Source of the DNA: a virus
Length of the DNA: 62,855 nt
IMG/VR virus record: IMGVR_UViG_3300046543_000285
Coordinates: 1-62,855 of that record
Direction: 5' to 3' (one strand)
Of this stretch, positions 21,394 to 30,825 are shown piece after piece (the stretch's first letter is position 1; each line of letters begins with the position of its first letter). The notes beneath the pieces are model-generated. The model made no database searches. It had not been told where the DNA came from and saw only the letters and a list, made by a program, of their open reading frames with translations. The position numbers and the translations under genes are program-made.

Positions 21394-24300
21394 CTGAAAC
21401 TCCCTTCTTTCTTGCTAAGTCGCTGATAGCGCTAGCATAATCCACGTTGATGCCTTCGCTATCCCGACCACCCAATTTACCATAAAGATCTTTTTCTGGA
21501 TACCACCAAATCGCTTGCAAGTCGGCGGGAGTGACATTTATGCCCTCACCCGCCAGGAGATCCCGGGCGCGCATGACCACCGAGCGCATCCAGGTTCGGG
21601 CAGACCCCGAACCAGGTTGCTCGTTAATGCCGTTCTGGCCTTTCTGGAACCGCTCGGCCGCATAGGTCAATTCCGACTTGGCCTTCTCGCCAGAGTCATA
21701 GGCGGCGCGATTTGTGACGTAGTCGCGTTCATGCGTTTTGATAACGTCTTCCGCAGCCTTCATGAGCGCCTGGTCAGTCTTGGGAACCTTCTGCCCTACC
21801 GCCTCCAGCGCCGCCTCAAGCCTGGTGCGCTGCTTGGCCAGTGCCTCTGGGGCCATGCCGACCAGAGTGCCCGTGAGGCGCCCCCAGGCCCGCATGAACC
21901 ACAAGTCCATGGTAACGGGGTTAAAATTGCCATTGAGGTTCTGGTAGAACCCTCCCCCGATCTTCGGGCCAAGAATAGCTGATCCTTTGACCTGGGTTCC
22001 GACGTTCTCCCCGCCGATGTCGTAGCCCATAGTTTTCAGGTCTTTGACCGTGAAGTCATTGGAGAGGAACTCCCGCGCGCCATCGACCCCCTGGGTGTCA
22101 ATCAGCCTGTTGAGCTTAGTAAAATTCGCGTTCATCGCAGGGCCGTTCTTGGCCACCACATTCGTCGGGAATCGCCCGTTCTCCTTGAAATAGAGATAGG
22201 CCTGATCCCCCAGGCGCACGTTTGACGGAACCGTCTCGCCCTGGCTCGTAATAGCAAGCGATGCAGTGTAGGCCATGTTGGCATTCGGATCGGTGGCAAT
22301 CTCCGGATGCATCGTGGATGCCGCCGCCTTCGCCTCAATGATCTTGTGCGTATACCAGTCGCTGGCTGTTTTCCCGCCGCGATCAAGTGCCGCCTTGATC
22401 TCGCTTCCGATCGTCCTAGACAGCAATTCATCCGTCAGTGGCGCCGGCTCGGTGATTTTGCCTTCCTTGACGCCGAGAGCCTTCAGCGCGTTGCCGCCGC
22501 GCGTCATAAGCTGCTGCGCTATGTCCTCGACGCCACGCGACCGCGCCGCTAACGAAGGGAAGGCCGGGTCGAGAATGTCGTTGACAGACAGATTACGTTC
22601 CAGCCGATCGGCGCCCAGTGGCTCCTGCGAGATCGTAAGCCGCGCCCGCCGGGGGCCGGGTTGATCGCCCAGCATCGTTTTTGCTGCGGCGTAGGCCTCC
22701 TCCAGATGCGGGCGCACTGCTTCGCCCATGTCGTGGATCATTCTTGTCGAGAATTGGCCGAATGACCTGGCGCCAGACTCAATATGGAACCCAGCCAGCC
22801 GCACCATGGCAGCAAGCGCTTCCGGATCGAGGCCGCTGTTTAGCTGGCCAGCTTTCGCCTTTAATGTTGCTCGGGCGTCGTCTGCGTCTTCTTTTGTGAA
22901 GAAGCGGTTCTGGGAACCGTAGCCGGCGGCGCCAGGTTCTACTGGCGCGCCAGGATCTACTGGGGCCGCTTGCCCGTAGGTATCACGTAGCCTTTCCCCG
23001 AGGGAGGCAATTCCCGGAACCCCCGACTCTTGTATAACTCTAGAATAGACTGCCCTGGCATCAGCCCGCTGTTCTGCGTCTGTTCCGTCCTGCTTCTCGG
23101 TGCCGATGAACTCAGCGCGTCCTCCCTGGACGGCGGGTTGTTCCCCGTATCTGTCGGCAGCACGTTTGACGGCATCGACCGCACTCCCATCCATATCGGC
23201 CACGTATACCATGGCTCCGCCTTGAGTCGGAACAATGGTGTGGAACGCGACGCCATCATCTAGCAGATTTTGATGGATGGTAGCCAGATCTCCTTTGGCA
23301 GGGAATGACGAAAGCACCGCCGTGCCGTCAGGGGCCTCCTGGAACACCAGAGTTGCCTTCTGGTCTCCAATAGCGCCCTTCATCGCCGCTGACGCGCGTA
23401 ACTCGTCCCAACTTCCTCCGCTGACCTCAGTCATCACCGAGTTTTCAGCCCCATCCGCCCATGCGCCGATCGCTGGGCGTGAGCGTGTCTTCAGGCCCAT
23501 GCCAGTATCGATGTCGTCGGACATGGCGCCGAAAGTGGCCTGCCGCCTCGTTTGCAAACCAGCCACGGCTTCGGGGAAGTTGAGATGCTCTGCTATGTTG
23601 GGCGAGGCAAAAATCGCACCTGGGATAGCGCGTCTCTGCTCGGCCTGTGACTTCATGGCTGCCAGTGCCGCCTGCTCGCGCTGGACCTGAGACAGGGCTG
23701 GGGCAGCCTTTGGCGCTGGCTCCAGCCCCATCTGGGCGGTCGGGAGTGGCGACCCTACACCACCACCGCCAGACGTGGGCGTAGGAGGCGGAGCGGCGCC
23801 AGGCTCCTCTGGGGGCGGCTCAATGTCAGGATTGCGCGGAGTAGTATCCAGCAACCGAGCCTTCGTCGCCTCCAGCTTGGCTGCGGCCTCCCGCGCCTCC
23901 GAAGCGGCCATCATGGGCTTGACGACAAGGCGGTAAGCTCCCGCCGCCAAATTAGTGGCGCCGTGCGTGAAGGGCCCAGCAGCGTGAAGTGCCATCTCTC
24001 CAGCACCACGAACGGCAGTCCCAAGCGGCCCGCTGCCCATAACGCCTGCTGCGTTGGTAAGCTGGGTTGTCGGAGATCCTCGCACCCCCGCCCGACGATC
24101 GAGCAGATCTTTCGCCGCCAACTCGTTCCGAACAGCTTCGATCTGGTTTATGTCTTCCGGCGTCATTTCCTTTGCGCCGCCGGTCAGGTCAGCGTGATGT
24201 GCCTGAATGTCTTCCAGCATCTTCTGCACCTTGTTGAGTTGCAGATTGCCGGCAATGTCGGTTAGCTTTCGCGACCCGGTGAGGAACTTTTGCATGTAAT

Positions 24301-25948
24301 CTAGCTTGTCTACCCGCCCCAGAGCCGCGCTTAGGTTGGACAGGTAATCCTGATATTTCGTTCCAGGGAGGCCGCTCGCGATGGTTTCGTCAACAACGTC
24401 CAGCACGGCATTAAGTTGGTTTCTTGCAGTGCGAGCAGCGTTACCTTCTACGGTAGGGGTTTTGTCATAAAGCTTGTCCGTGATGTCGTCGCGGACGCCC
24501 TTCAGCATCGAGGGGAGTTCTTCTAGGCTTCCGTCTGCATCGTATAGGTTTGATAGAATGCCGTTCAGCACGGTTCTTACCGCTCCGCGCTTACCGGCTG
24601 GACTAGCAAGTATATCCTGAATTTCAGCCGCGATAGGAGAGGCAGATACGGGCTGTTGATCATCAAACAATCCGACCGGGCCAGGCATGAGTTCCTTAGC
24701 TTCGTTCATGGCAGCATCGCGCGTGTTGGCATCACCGAACTGATCGTTCAGCTTATCCACCATGACGTTGTTGTTCTTCTTTACCTGCGCGTCGAACTGG
24801 TCATGATAGTTTGAGTCGGTGTTGTATAGCGTCTTGTGCTCTAGCGCGGTGGAAGGCTCGCCGGGGGCGGCCAGGGCGAAATCGCGCATTGCTTCGGGAC
24901 GTTCAACACCGTCCACATAAACGGCATCATCACGTCCCTGCGGTGTCAGTCGATCCTCGGCCGACTGAGTGACCATCTTTTGCAGCGCTGTTGCCGTCTG
25001 CGCTGGCGTTACCTCCGGTATTGCCCCCGGTGCCGCCATCTCGCGTGACGAGGCGGCGCCGACTGATTGAAGGCCTGCCTCGTCGTTTGCGGCAGGAGGG
25101 GGAATTGCCTCATCAGGAGTTGGGCGAACTGGGCCAATCGGATTGGTAATGCTGAAGTCAGGTTCTTCTACCGGAACACCACTCGGTGCCACCGGACCGT
25201 TAACCGCATCTCCAGCCGCCTGGATAGCCGTATCTACGTCACCAGCCTTACCGATCCGCGCCAGCGCATCCGTTGCCGCCCCGCGAACAGCTTCAGCCGC
25301 CGCCCCCACCGGGACGTGGCCCAAGGCTGGCGCGACTTCCATCGAAGCCGCCAGTTCTCTCCCGAGCGAGCCGCCACGGTTCGGTGGCACGATAGCATCG
25401 GTCGCAGCAGCCACGCCACGCTGAGCCTCGCCAAACAGGCCGCCCATACCCCCGTAAGCCGCCCCCACATCGCGCGAGAGCAGCCCCAGCGCTGGGCCCA
25501 CCACCGGCACGCCCTCAACAGCCGCCTGGGCCTCTGGCGTCAGCACGCCAGACTTATAGCCAGCCCCGATAGCACTTCCGACACGCGTCGCCGCGTCTCC
25601 GATGGCGTCCCCTATTTTCTCGCCTACGGTGGTATCAGGTGCAGCACGTTGCGGTGGCGGGGTCGGAGCGGCCAGTCCGAAGTGCGCAAACACATCCGCT
25701 GGTGGAATCCCAGCTTTCTCTGAAGCCTGCCACGTATCCTGAAGGAACGGTGCCTTCACCATCAGATCGCGGATCTGATCGTCGCTCGCCCCCATCTGGC
25801 GCGATTGGTCGATCAGGCTGCGCACGTCAGGCGTTGATGGCGAGCCTGTGTCTGGCGCGGCTAGGGGAGGCGGCGTCCTATCTGGAGGCGCAGAAGCAAA
25901 GGCAGGGGCCTGCTGCTGTACACCAGTGGTATCATCCAATGGCGGCAT
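21347..25948 (-). CDS. Very large internal virion protein, 1533 aa
   Basis: The largest gene. It occupies the position of T7 gp16-type ejection proteins, after the transglycosylase and core proteins and before the fibres. Layout: Pro/Ala-rich N-terminus (1-130), Gly/Ala-rich hydrophobic stretches (130-230), charged helices including MLKGVRDDITDKLYDKTP, a Pro-rich linker near 720-760, an alpha/beta region around 800-1000, and a C-terminal globular part containing FYQNLNGNFNPVTMDLWFMR, a signature I associate with phage polyvalent or internal proteins. It probably enters the host envelope with the DNA. Individual enzymatic activities cannot be assigned by eye. Confidence 0.65.
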   Translation of the reverse strand: MPPLDDTTGVQQQAPAFASAPPDRTPPPLAAPDTGSPSTPDVRSLIDQSRQMGASDDQIRDLMVKAPFLQDTWQASEKAGIPPADVFAHFGLAAPTPPPQRAAPDTTVGEKIGDAIGDAATRVGSAIGAGYKSGVLTPEAQAAVEGVPVVGPALGLLSRDVGAAYGGMGGLFGEAQRGVAAATDAIVPPNRGGSLGRELAASMEVAPALGHVPVGAAAEAVRGAATDALARIGKAGDVDTAIQAAGDAVNGPVAPSGVPVEEPDFSITNPIGPVRPTPDEAIPPPAANDEAGLQSVGAASSREMAAPGAIPEVTPAQTATALQKMVTQSAEDRLTPQGRDDAVYVDGVERPEAMRDFALAAPGEPSTALEHKTLYNTDSNYHDQFDAQVKKNNNVMVDKLNDQFGDANTRDAAMNEAKELMPGPVGLFDDQQPVSASPIAAEIQDILASPAGKRGAVRTVLNGILSNLYDADGSLEELPSMLKGVRDDITDKLYDKTPTVEGNAARTARNQLNAVLDVVDETIASGLPGTKYQDYLSNLSAALGRVDKLDYMQKFLTGSRKLTDIAGNLQLNKVQKMLEDIQAHHADLTGGAKEMTPEDINQIEAVRNELAAKDLLDRRAGVRGSPTTQLTNAAGVMGSGPLGTAVRGAGEMALHAAGPFTHGATNLAAGAYRLVVKPMMAASEAREAAAKLEATKARLLDTTPRNPDIEPPPEEPGAAPPPTPTSGGGGVGSPLPTAQMGLEPAPKAAPALSQVQREQAALAAMKSQAEQRRAIPGAIFASPNIAEHLNFPEAVAGLQTRRQATFGAMSDDIDTGMGLKTRSRPAIGAWADGAENSVMTEVSGGSWDELRASAAMKGAIGDQKATLVFQEAPDGTAVLSSFPAKGDLATIHQNLLDDGVAFHTIVPTQGGAMVYVADMDGSAVDAVKRAADRYGEQPAVQGGRAEFIGTEKQDGTDAEQRADARAVYSRVIQESGVPGIASLGERLRDTYGQAAPVDPGAPVEPGAAGYGSQNRFFTKEDADDARATLKAKAGQLNSGLDPEALAAMVRLAGFHIESGARSFGQFSTRMIHDMGEAVRPHLEEAYAAAKTMLGDQPGPRRARLTISQEPLGADRLERNLSVNDILDPAFPSLAARSRGVEDIAQQLMTRGGNALKALGVKEGKITEPAPLTDELLSRTIGSEIKAALDRGGKTASDWYTHKIIEAKAAASTMHPEIATDPNANMAYTASLAITSQGETVPSNVRLGDQAYLYFKENGRFPTNVVAKNGPAMNANFTKLNRLIDTQGVDGAREFLSNDFTVKDLKTMGYDIGGENVGTQVKGSAILGPKIGGGFYQNLNGNFNPVTMDLWFMRAWGRLTGTLVGMAPEALAKQRTRLEAALEAVGQKVPKTDQALMKAAEDVIKTHERDYVTNRAAYDSGEKAKSELTYAAERFQKGQNGINEQPGSGSARTWMRSVVMRARDLLAGEGINVTPADLQAIWWYPEKDLYGKLGGRDSEGINVDYASAISDLARKKGVSDDTLARAMGTVDQRP

Positions 25949-27511
25949 CTACTGCCCCCATAACTTTAGCAGGGCCGGATTGGCTGGCGCTGTCCCAGTC
26001 GTCCCCGTCGTCGCGCCATACAAGCCACCCATCGGGGCATTAGCCAACGCTCCCGCTGGAGAAGTTGTATTAGTCGTTGGAGCGATGTGCGCAGCACCCC
26101 CACCCTGGAGCTTAGCGATAGTCTCAGGGGCCAGCTTGTTCTCGAATGCAAAGGGGCCGCTCTTAAAACCTGTAGCCTCTTCATATTGCTGCTTGAGACC
26201 AGCCAGCTGCCCGACCATCAATGCGCGAAACCCATTTGTGACATTAATCAACTGCTCAGGAGAGTTCGCATCACTCAGCGACTTCATTATACGGTCACGA
26301 TCTGCCGCCGCTCCTATGCCACCAGCAATCGCCTTTTCTATCTCGGTCCCAACAATCTGTTTCAACGCATTAAATGTCGTTGGAGCGGGGCTTCCAAATT
26401 GCTGTTGAAATGCGTTTTTCAATTGGTTGGCCACGTTAACGTCAGTGTTGCCTAAGTTCTGCGCGGCCTGATCTAGTACATCCAAGTGCTGCACGCCGAC
26501 ATTGTTGAAACGAACAGCATTACCCTGCGGCCCGGTTGCAAAGGCAGTCATAGCTTTGCTGATTTCTGGATACTTAGAAGCCTGATATTGCGGATTAATA
26601 GCCAGAACCTCTTTCATAGTCTCAGCGCCGCCAGGCATCGCCAATGGACGACCTTCAAGTGGCGCGAATTGATAACTTGCAATGCCCTGCGCCATCGCTG
26701 TGCGGGCCACCGGGTCTATCATCTTCCCGGTGGCTACTGCAAACAGAGTCTCCACCTGTGCCGCTTGTTCGGCTGCCGTTTTGTATTTGAAGATGGGGTC
26801 GTTCTTAACGCCCTGAGCAATGGCGTAGCGAGTGTCCTCTGGTGAACCAAGCTGCGGAAGCCCAAGGGCGTGCCTTGCAAGAGGATTACCCATTGCGTTA
26901 GGCACAGGCGTGACTGCTGACGGAGTAGCTCCTGGCGCTGCTGACGGAGTGGCTCCTGGCGCTGCTGACGGAGTAGCTCCTGGCGCTCCAGCCGCATCAC
27001 TCGTCGTTGGTGCTGCCGTTGCGTCTGTGCTTGTTGTGCTTGCCCCAGTCGATGGCGCTGATGGCGTGGCGCTCGTAGTCGCGGGGCTACCGTCAGGGTT
27101 AATTCCGAGAAATTTGAATAGCCTTTCAGTCTCGGTTGGGGCGTTCTCCCTCAACTTCTCAAGATCTGTTGCAGCTTGTCTGGCTGCGGCGCTGCGTTCA
27201 TTCTCCGCTGCTATAGTAGCAGCGTTACGTGTATTCGCGCCGCCTTCGGTAGCAGCCGTTCGTGCCGCTTCAGCCGCGATGGTCTTATCGGTCTGCGTGC
27301 CCTGGAACGCCTGAGACTGCGCCTGCAACCCAGTCTGAAATTGCTGCTGCTGCCCCTGTAGCTTCGTCTCTCTAGTTGTAGCCAACGTATCAGCAAGCAC
27401 CTGTGCCTGATTGGCAAGCTGCGCTTTCTGCAACTCCAATCCAGCAGTGCCGGCGAACGCGGCAATGCCGCTCCCCATCTGTGACAAACCGTTGAGCAAA
27501 CTAATAGGCAT
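25949..27511 (-). CDS. Internal virion / core protein, 520 aa
   Basis: Residues 20-130 are long Ala/Gln-rich helices (QAQVLADTLATTRETKLQGQ) like T7 gp14/gp15-type core proteins. A Thr/Ser/Ala/Pro linker follows, containing three tandem copies of an eight-residue unit (APGATPSA), and then a folded helical C-terminal half (RFNNVGVQHLDVLDQAAQNL). The N-terminus MPISLLNGLSQMGSGI resembles MSLLNGLGAGLSSF of the next gene. The stop lies directly before the 1533-residue gene. Role inferred from position and composition. Confidence 0.6.
   Translation of the reverse strand: MPISLLNGLSQMGSGIAAFAGTAGLELQKAQLANQAQVLADTLATTRETKLQGQQQQFQTGLQAQSQAFQGTQTDKTIAAEAARTAATEGGANTRNAATIAAENERSAAARQAATDLEKLRENAPTETERLFKFLGINPDGSPATTSATPSAPSTGASTTSTDATAAPTTSDAAGAPGATPSAAPGATPSAAPGATPSAVTPVPNAMGNPLARHALGLPQLGSPEDTRYAIAQGVKNDPIFKYKTAAEQAAQVETLFAVATGKMIDPVARTAMAQGIASYQFAPLEGRPLAMPGGAETMKEVLAINPQYQASKYPEISKAMTAFATGPQGNAVRFNNVGVQHLDVLDQAAQNLGNTDVNVANQLKNAFQQQFGSPAPTTFNALKQIVGTEIEKAIAGGIGAAADRDRIMKSLSDANSPEQLINVTNGFRALMVGQLAGLKQQYEEATGFKSGPFAFENKLAPETIAKLQGGGAAHIAPTTNTTSPAGALANAPMGGLYGATTGTTGTAPANPALLKLWGQ
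26916..26987. repeat. Three tandem 24-bp repeats
   Basis: The unit GCTGACGGAGTAGCTCCTGG plus CGCT occurs at 26916-26939, 26940-26963 (one base changed) and 26964-26987, in frame, and encodes the APGATPSA linker of the core protein. Such repeats change copy number easily and probably only set linker length. Confidence 0.9.
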
Positions 27512-28086
27512 CAGCTTGCTCCCATATGGCGTCGAACGTTGGCAACGTAGTTGGGGTCACCCCCACCATTGTAGCTTGCGAGCGCTGCATTGACTGCGGC
27601 CGGGTCGTTGAAGTTCGGATTGCCGGCACGAGCCTTGAGATAATCAGCAGCAAAATTGATGTTGACAGCCGGATCTTTTAGCGTCGCTGGATCAATCCCC
27701 TTCAGGCCGAACCCAGGCTGTGCAGCAGTGCTAGGCTTGATCTGATGAATGCCAATCTCCCCAGCGCTTCCAACTGCATTCGGATCGAAGTTGCTCTCCT
27801 GCTTGCCTTGCGCAATCAGCACGTCAACCGGTATCCCCGTGCGTTTCGAGGCCGCCTGATAGATTGGCAACAGGTCTTGCGGGACGCCCTTGACAGATGA
27901 TGGCGCAGGAACATCGGTTGCTTCCGTGGCGCCAGGAGCGCCCGCTATCCCCTCGGCCGGGGGCGGGGCAACGGCTGGCGTTGAGTTCAGCAGCGGACGT
28001 GCCTGTGCCTGTTCGTCAGCCTCATCCTTCAGCCCAAGAGCACCGAAGGAGGAAAGGCCAGCCCCCAACCCATTAAGCAGACTCAT
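27511..28086 (-). CDS. Virion-associated lytic transglycosylase (SLT domain), 191 aa
   Basis: Cleaves peptidoglycan glycan strands. Residues 69-180 are an SLT/goose-lysozyme-like domain: VPQDLLPIYQAASKRTGIPV, the catalytic-Glu motif AQGKQESNFDPNAVGSAGEI (Glu97), GIHQIKPSTA and ALASYNGGG. The N-terminal 65 residues are a low-complexity Ala/Pro segment without signal peptide, so the enzyme is delivered in the virion rather than exported. It lies among internal-virion genes with ATGA overlaps, as expected for a protein that opens the wall for DNA entry. Confidence 0.9.
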   Translation of the reverse strand: MSLLNGLGAGLSSFGALGLKDEADEQAQARPLLNSTPAVAPPPAEGIAGAPGATEATDVPAPSSVKGVPQDLLPIYQAASKRTGIPVDVLIAQGKQESNFDPNAVGSAGEIGIHQIKPSTAAQPGFGLKGIDPATLKDPAVNINFAADYLKARAGNPNFNDPAAVNAALASYNGGGDPNYVANVRRHMGAS

Positions 28087-28721
28087 GGAGCAGGCTCAGG
28101 GGGCGGAGGCGTGGCGGCAACATCCGGCAATGGCGTGGGCGTCGCAGCCAACGGATGGCGGGTGATGCCGGCTTTGAGATTGATCGCGGCCATTTTTTCA
28201 GGGTCTTGAAGAATTTGATGCACGCGCCCAGTAGCATGCTGGATCATGCCAGGCGTGATACCGAGCTTATGGAACATCTCGTTGGTGAATATCTTGGTCG
28301 CGTTGTCCAGTTCTGGCTCAGCGATCTTAGCGATGCCAGCGCGGTCGATGAAATCCAACCCGTGTAGCATCAGCACCATGCCAGCGGGGATTGCCGCCTT
28401 CATCGGCATGACGCCTTGGCTCTCGCGGCGCATGATAAGCACTATCGCCACAGCCCCACGCGCACAGTCTCCTATCGGATCTTGGCTGTTGTGAAGCTTT
28501 GCCACGAAGCTATTCGGGCCGTTCGCAAGCGCGACGTGGAGGCCAGCGACAAGCACCTTCATGTAGTCGGCTTTGACGTTCGGATCGACAATGTTCCCCT
28601 CGATCTTCTGCTCGGTGGCTGCCAGCAGTGGATTGCGAAGTGTGCTTGATGACTGATCCGGTTGCGCGTCACCGGCATCTGGTTGCGCGTCACTAGGCTG
28701 GGCATTGATTAGGCCACTCAT
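28083..28721 (-). CDS. Putative internal virion protein, 212 aa
   Basis: A polar N-terminus with a DAQPDAGDAQPDQ repeat, a helical core (VKADYMKVLVAGLHVALANG, GAVAIVLIMRRESQGVMPMK, PAGMVLMLHGLDFIDRAGIA) and a Pro-rich C-terminus. The amphipathic helices and the position between two Ala-rich core genes suggest a DNA-ejection or core component. No family is recognised. Confidence 0.55.
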   Translation of the reverse strand: MSGLINAQPSDAQPDAGDAQPDQSSSTLRNPLLAATEQKIEGNIVDPNVKADYMKVLVAGLHVALANGPNSFVAKLHNSQDPIGDCARGAVAIVLIMRRESQGVMPMKAAIPAGMVLMLHGLDFIDRAGIAKIAEPELDNATKIFTNEMFHKLGITPGMIQHATGRVHQILQDPEKMAAINLKAGITRHPLAATPTPLPDVAATPPPPEPAP

Positions 28722-29767
28722 GCTGCCCTTCCTGTCACCGGCTGTGATGCGCTGTTAATCAATCCTTGCTGCCCAGGCACAAGCGCGGGCGTTCCAGTCA
28801 CAGGCGCAGAACTAGCAACCGCCTTGGGCGCCGTGATATTTGCAACCTGCTGCTTGGTCAGCGACGCCGCAGCATTGTTCGCCGCTGCCTGCGCCTGGAG
28901 TGCGCTAACCTGTGCCGGCGTTAGCGTGGAAGTCGCGCCACTCAGTAACGAGCCACCAGCTTGCAGCGCACCGAAGGCCAGTGTGGGGTGCTTTTCAACG
29001 AAGTTCATGACGCCACTGAGCGCGCCAGAGGAACCATCCGCAGCCTTGGATACCGACGTATCGAACGGAACGTCAGTTGCGTCCGTTGATGACGCTGCGG
29101 TCGTGGCAGGCCCAGTCGGTTGCGGCACAGGGTTCGCAGCCGTCGCTGGATTAGTCGCCGTGGTTGGCGTGCCACTCGCCGCCGCTGTCGTTGTATCTGT
29201 GCCAGTCGTGCCAGGCGCCACTACGTCAGCCGGATTAGCGGACTCCGATGTGGTGGATAGCAGGTTAATATCACCGCCAGTAGGCGCAGAACCCAGCCCG
29301 CTGTTGAGCAAGCCACCAGCCGGGTTCGCCGCAGCTTCGGCAGCATCCATGGTCGCTGGAACATCGCCAGGCACCTGACTGGCCAGATCCCCCACAATAT
29401 CCGGCGCCGCACCACTCGCCGCAGACGCTGCTATGCTGGCAGCCGGGTTCGCTGCGGCTTCGGCGGCGTCCATGGTGGTGACAGCCCCGCCAGCCACGTC
29501 CGTGGCCCCGGCCGCGCCAACAGCCCCTGCCCCCGCCTCCCCAGCCGTAGCGCCGCCTGTGATCGCCGCAGAGCCAACCCCGAGCGCGCTGGTCGCCAGG
29601 GCACCGACGCCCCCCACGAGGCCGAGCCCCAGCCCGATCATGCTCAGCGTCTTGTTCTTCGTCACGGCGCCCACGGCACCCACGACCGCTCCCACAACCG
29701 CGACCGATTCCAGGACGGTGGTGACGCTGATGGCGGCAGCGGCGCCTACGGCTACGACTAGGCCCAC
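28718..29767 (-). CDS. Ala/Gly/Thr-rich internal virion protein, 349 aa
   Basis: The N-terminal 70 residues hold two hydrophobic Gly-rich helices (LESVAVVGAVVGAVGAV, IGLGLGLVGGVGALATSALG). Then come repeats of MDAAEAAANPA (two exact copies, plus-strand near 29325 and 29446) and Thr/Ala linkers. The last 110 residues are helical (VSALQAQAAANNAAASLTKQ). Hydrophobic N-termini of this kind occur in podovirus pilot or ejection proteins that insert into membranes. ATGA-coupled to the next gene. Confidence 0.55.
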   Translation of the reverse strand: MGLVVAVGAAAAISVTTVLESVAVVGAVVGAVGAVTKNKTLSMIGLGLGLVGGVGALATSALGVGSAAITGGATAGEAGAGAVGAAGATDVAGGAVTTMDAAEAAANPAASIAASAASGAAPDIVGDLASQVPGDVPATMDAAEAAANPAGGLLNSGLGSAPTGGDINLLSTTSESANPADVVAPGTTGTDTTTAAASGTPTTATNPATAANPVPQPTGPATTAASSTDATDVPFDTSVSKAADGSSGALSGVMNFVEKHPTLAFGALQAGGSLLSGATSTLTPAQVSALQAQAAANNAAASLTKQQVANITAPKAVASSAPVTGTPALVPGQQGLINSASQPVTGRAA

Positions 29768-30825
29768 GGGCGGTCCTCCAAATCCATGCCGTAGAGCATC
29801 CCTTCGGGGTGAAAGCCTAGCCGCTCATACAGCGAGCCAAGCCGGGGGCCGTCCCCACGAATGCCGGTGCGAGCAACCACGCGCGGAATACCCTTCGCGC
29901 GCAATAACTCAATCGCCTTGCTCTGCAACCGCCGCCCCAATCCAGGGCAGTCCGGAGATGCGTAAGGCAACAGGTTCTGCGCCATCAGACGATCGCGGTG
30001 ATCGGCGTCGGGGCTGATGAGGGAAATTACGTAACCGAACATGCGTCCGTTCACTCTGGCCGTCGTGATCTGCATCACGCCGGCTGCATCCAACTGGCGC
30101 CCGAGCGGAATGTTCTTCAACATCGCACCGTCTGCGTCTTGGTCAGTCTGGGCGAGATGATGCCGAAACAGATGCTGCGCATCTCTAAGCCACCGCTCAA
30201 ACGGCTCTTCCTGAAACACGAACCCGTCCATCGACGGTCGCGTGCCATATTGGCGCGTCAGTTGCGCCAGTGTCGCCTGCTTCGCCGCCCGCTCCAGCTT
30301 CCGGATCTGCGGTAGGTAGGCGCGGCAATAACGGACCTGGGCGGCGAGATTGCCCGAGATGCGCTGGCCGTTCCACGAGGCCCACCAGTCGTGGTCGTGT
30401 GGATACGGCAGGCAATGCTCGAACAAACCAGCGCATGTGGCTTCATCGACCAGGTCGGAGAACTCCACCCGCATCACGCCGAGAATGCGCCTCTCGACCT
30501 GATCTAGCTTCCGATCGGTTGCGCGCAACACCTTGTCCATCGCCGCCATATCAGTCGCCGGCAGAACGCGCATTACGCTATCCAGCACATCCTCGACCTG
30601 GCGGCGCACCGTCACGATCTTGGCGTCAGGAGGCAGGAGGCGCCAGAACGGCGCAGCAGCAGTTTCAACGGTGCCAATGTCTGGCTGCGTGAACCACGAC
30701 CGCACGTCCTCTAACGACCGGCAATGCTGAAGCTCGTCATGGCCGCAATGCCACGAGCCATAGGAGAGAAAGCGGGAAAGCCAGTAGGTTCTACTGCGAG
30801 GCAGAGCCAGGACGATGAAAGCCAT
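29758..30825 (-). CDS. Sulfotransferase-like plus GNAT acetyltransferase fusion, 355 aa
   Basis: The N-terminal part (residues 1-210) looks like a sulfotransferase-type P-loop fold. A strand and loop FIVLALPRSRTYWLSRFL sit where such enzymes bind the 5'-phosphosulfate, and VRRQVEDVLDSVMR matches the 3'-phosphate-binding Arg/Ser region. The C-terminal 120 residues match GNAT N-acetyltransferases: GRMFGYVISLISPD, the acetyl-CoA-like loop PGLGRRLQSKAIELLRAKGI and SLYERLGFHPEGMLYGMDL. Both lie in one uninterrupted frame inside the internal-virion/tail gene block, coupled on both sides. It may modify virion or host components. The enzymatic assignment of the first half is less certain. Confidence 0.65.
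   Translation of the reverse strand: MAFIVLALPRSRTYWLSRFLSYGSWHCGHDELQHCRSLEDVRSWFTQPDIGTVETAAAPFWRLLPPDAKIVTVRRQVEDVLDSVMRVLPATDMAAMDKVLRATDRKLDQVERRILGVMRVEFSDLVDEATCAGLFEHCLPYPHDHDWWASWNGQRISGNLAAQVRYCRAYLPQIRKLERAAKQATLAQLTRQYGTRPSMDGFVFQEEPFERWLRDAQHLFRHHLAQTDQDADGAMLKNIPLGRQLDAAGVMQITTARVNGRMFGYVISLISPDADHRDRLMAQNLLPYASPDCPGLGRRLQSKAIELLRAKGIPRVVARTGIRGDGPRLGSLYERLGFHPEGMLYGMDLEDRPWA

Noticed and set aside
25067-25723. 218-codon plus-strand frame inside the 1533-aa gene
   Set aside because: It is antisense to a clearly coding region, Arg/Ser/His-rich and without a ribosome site. Other long plus-strand frames within 9-44 kb were rejected for the same reason.
26916-26987. CRISPR-like array
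   Set aside because: Three perfect in-frame 24-bp units without spacers; this is a coding linker repeat. No CRISPR array was found anywhere in the window.
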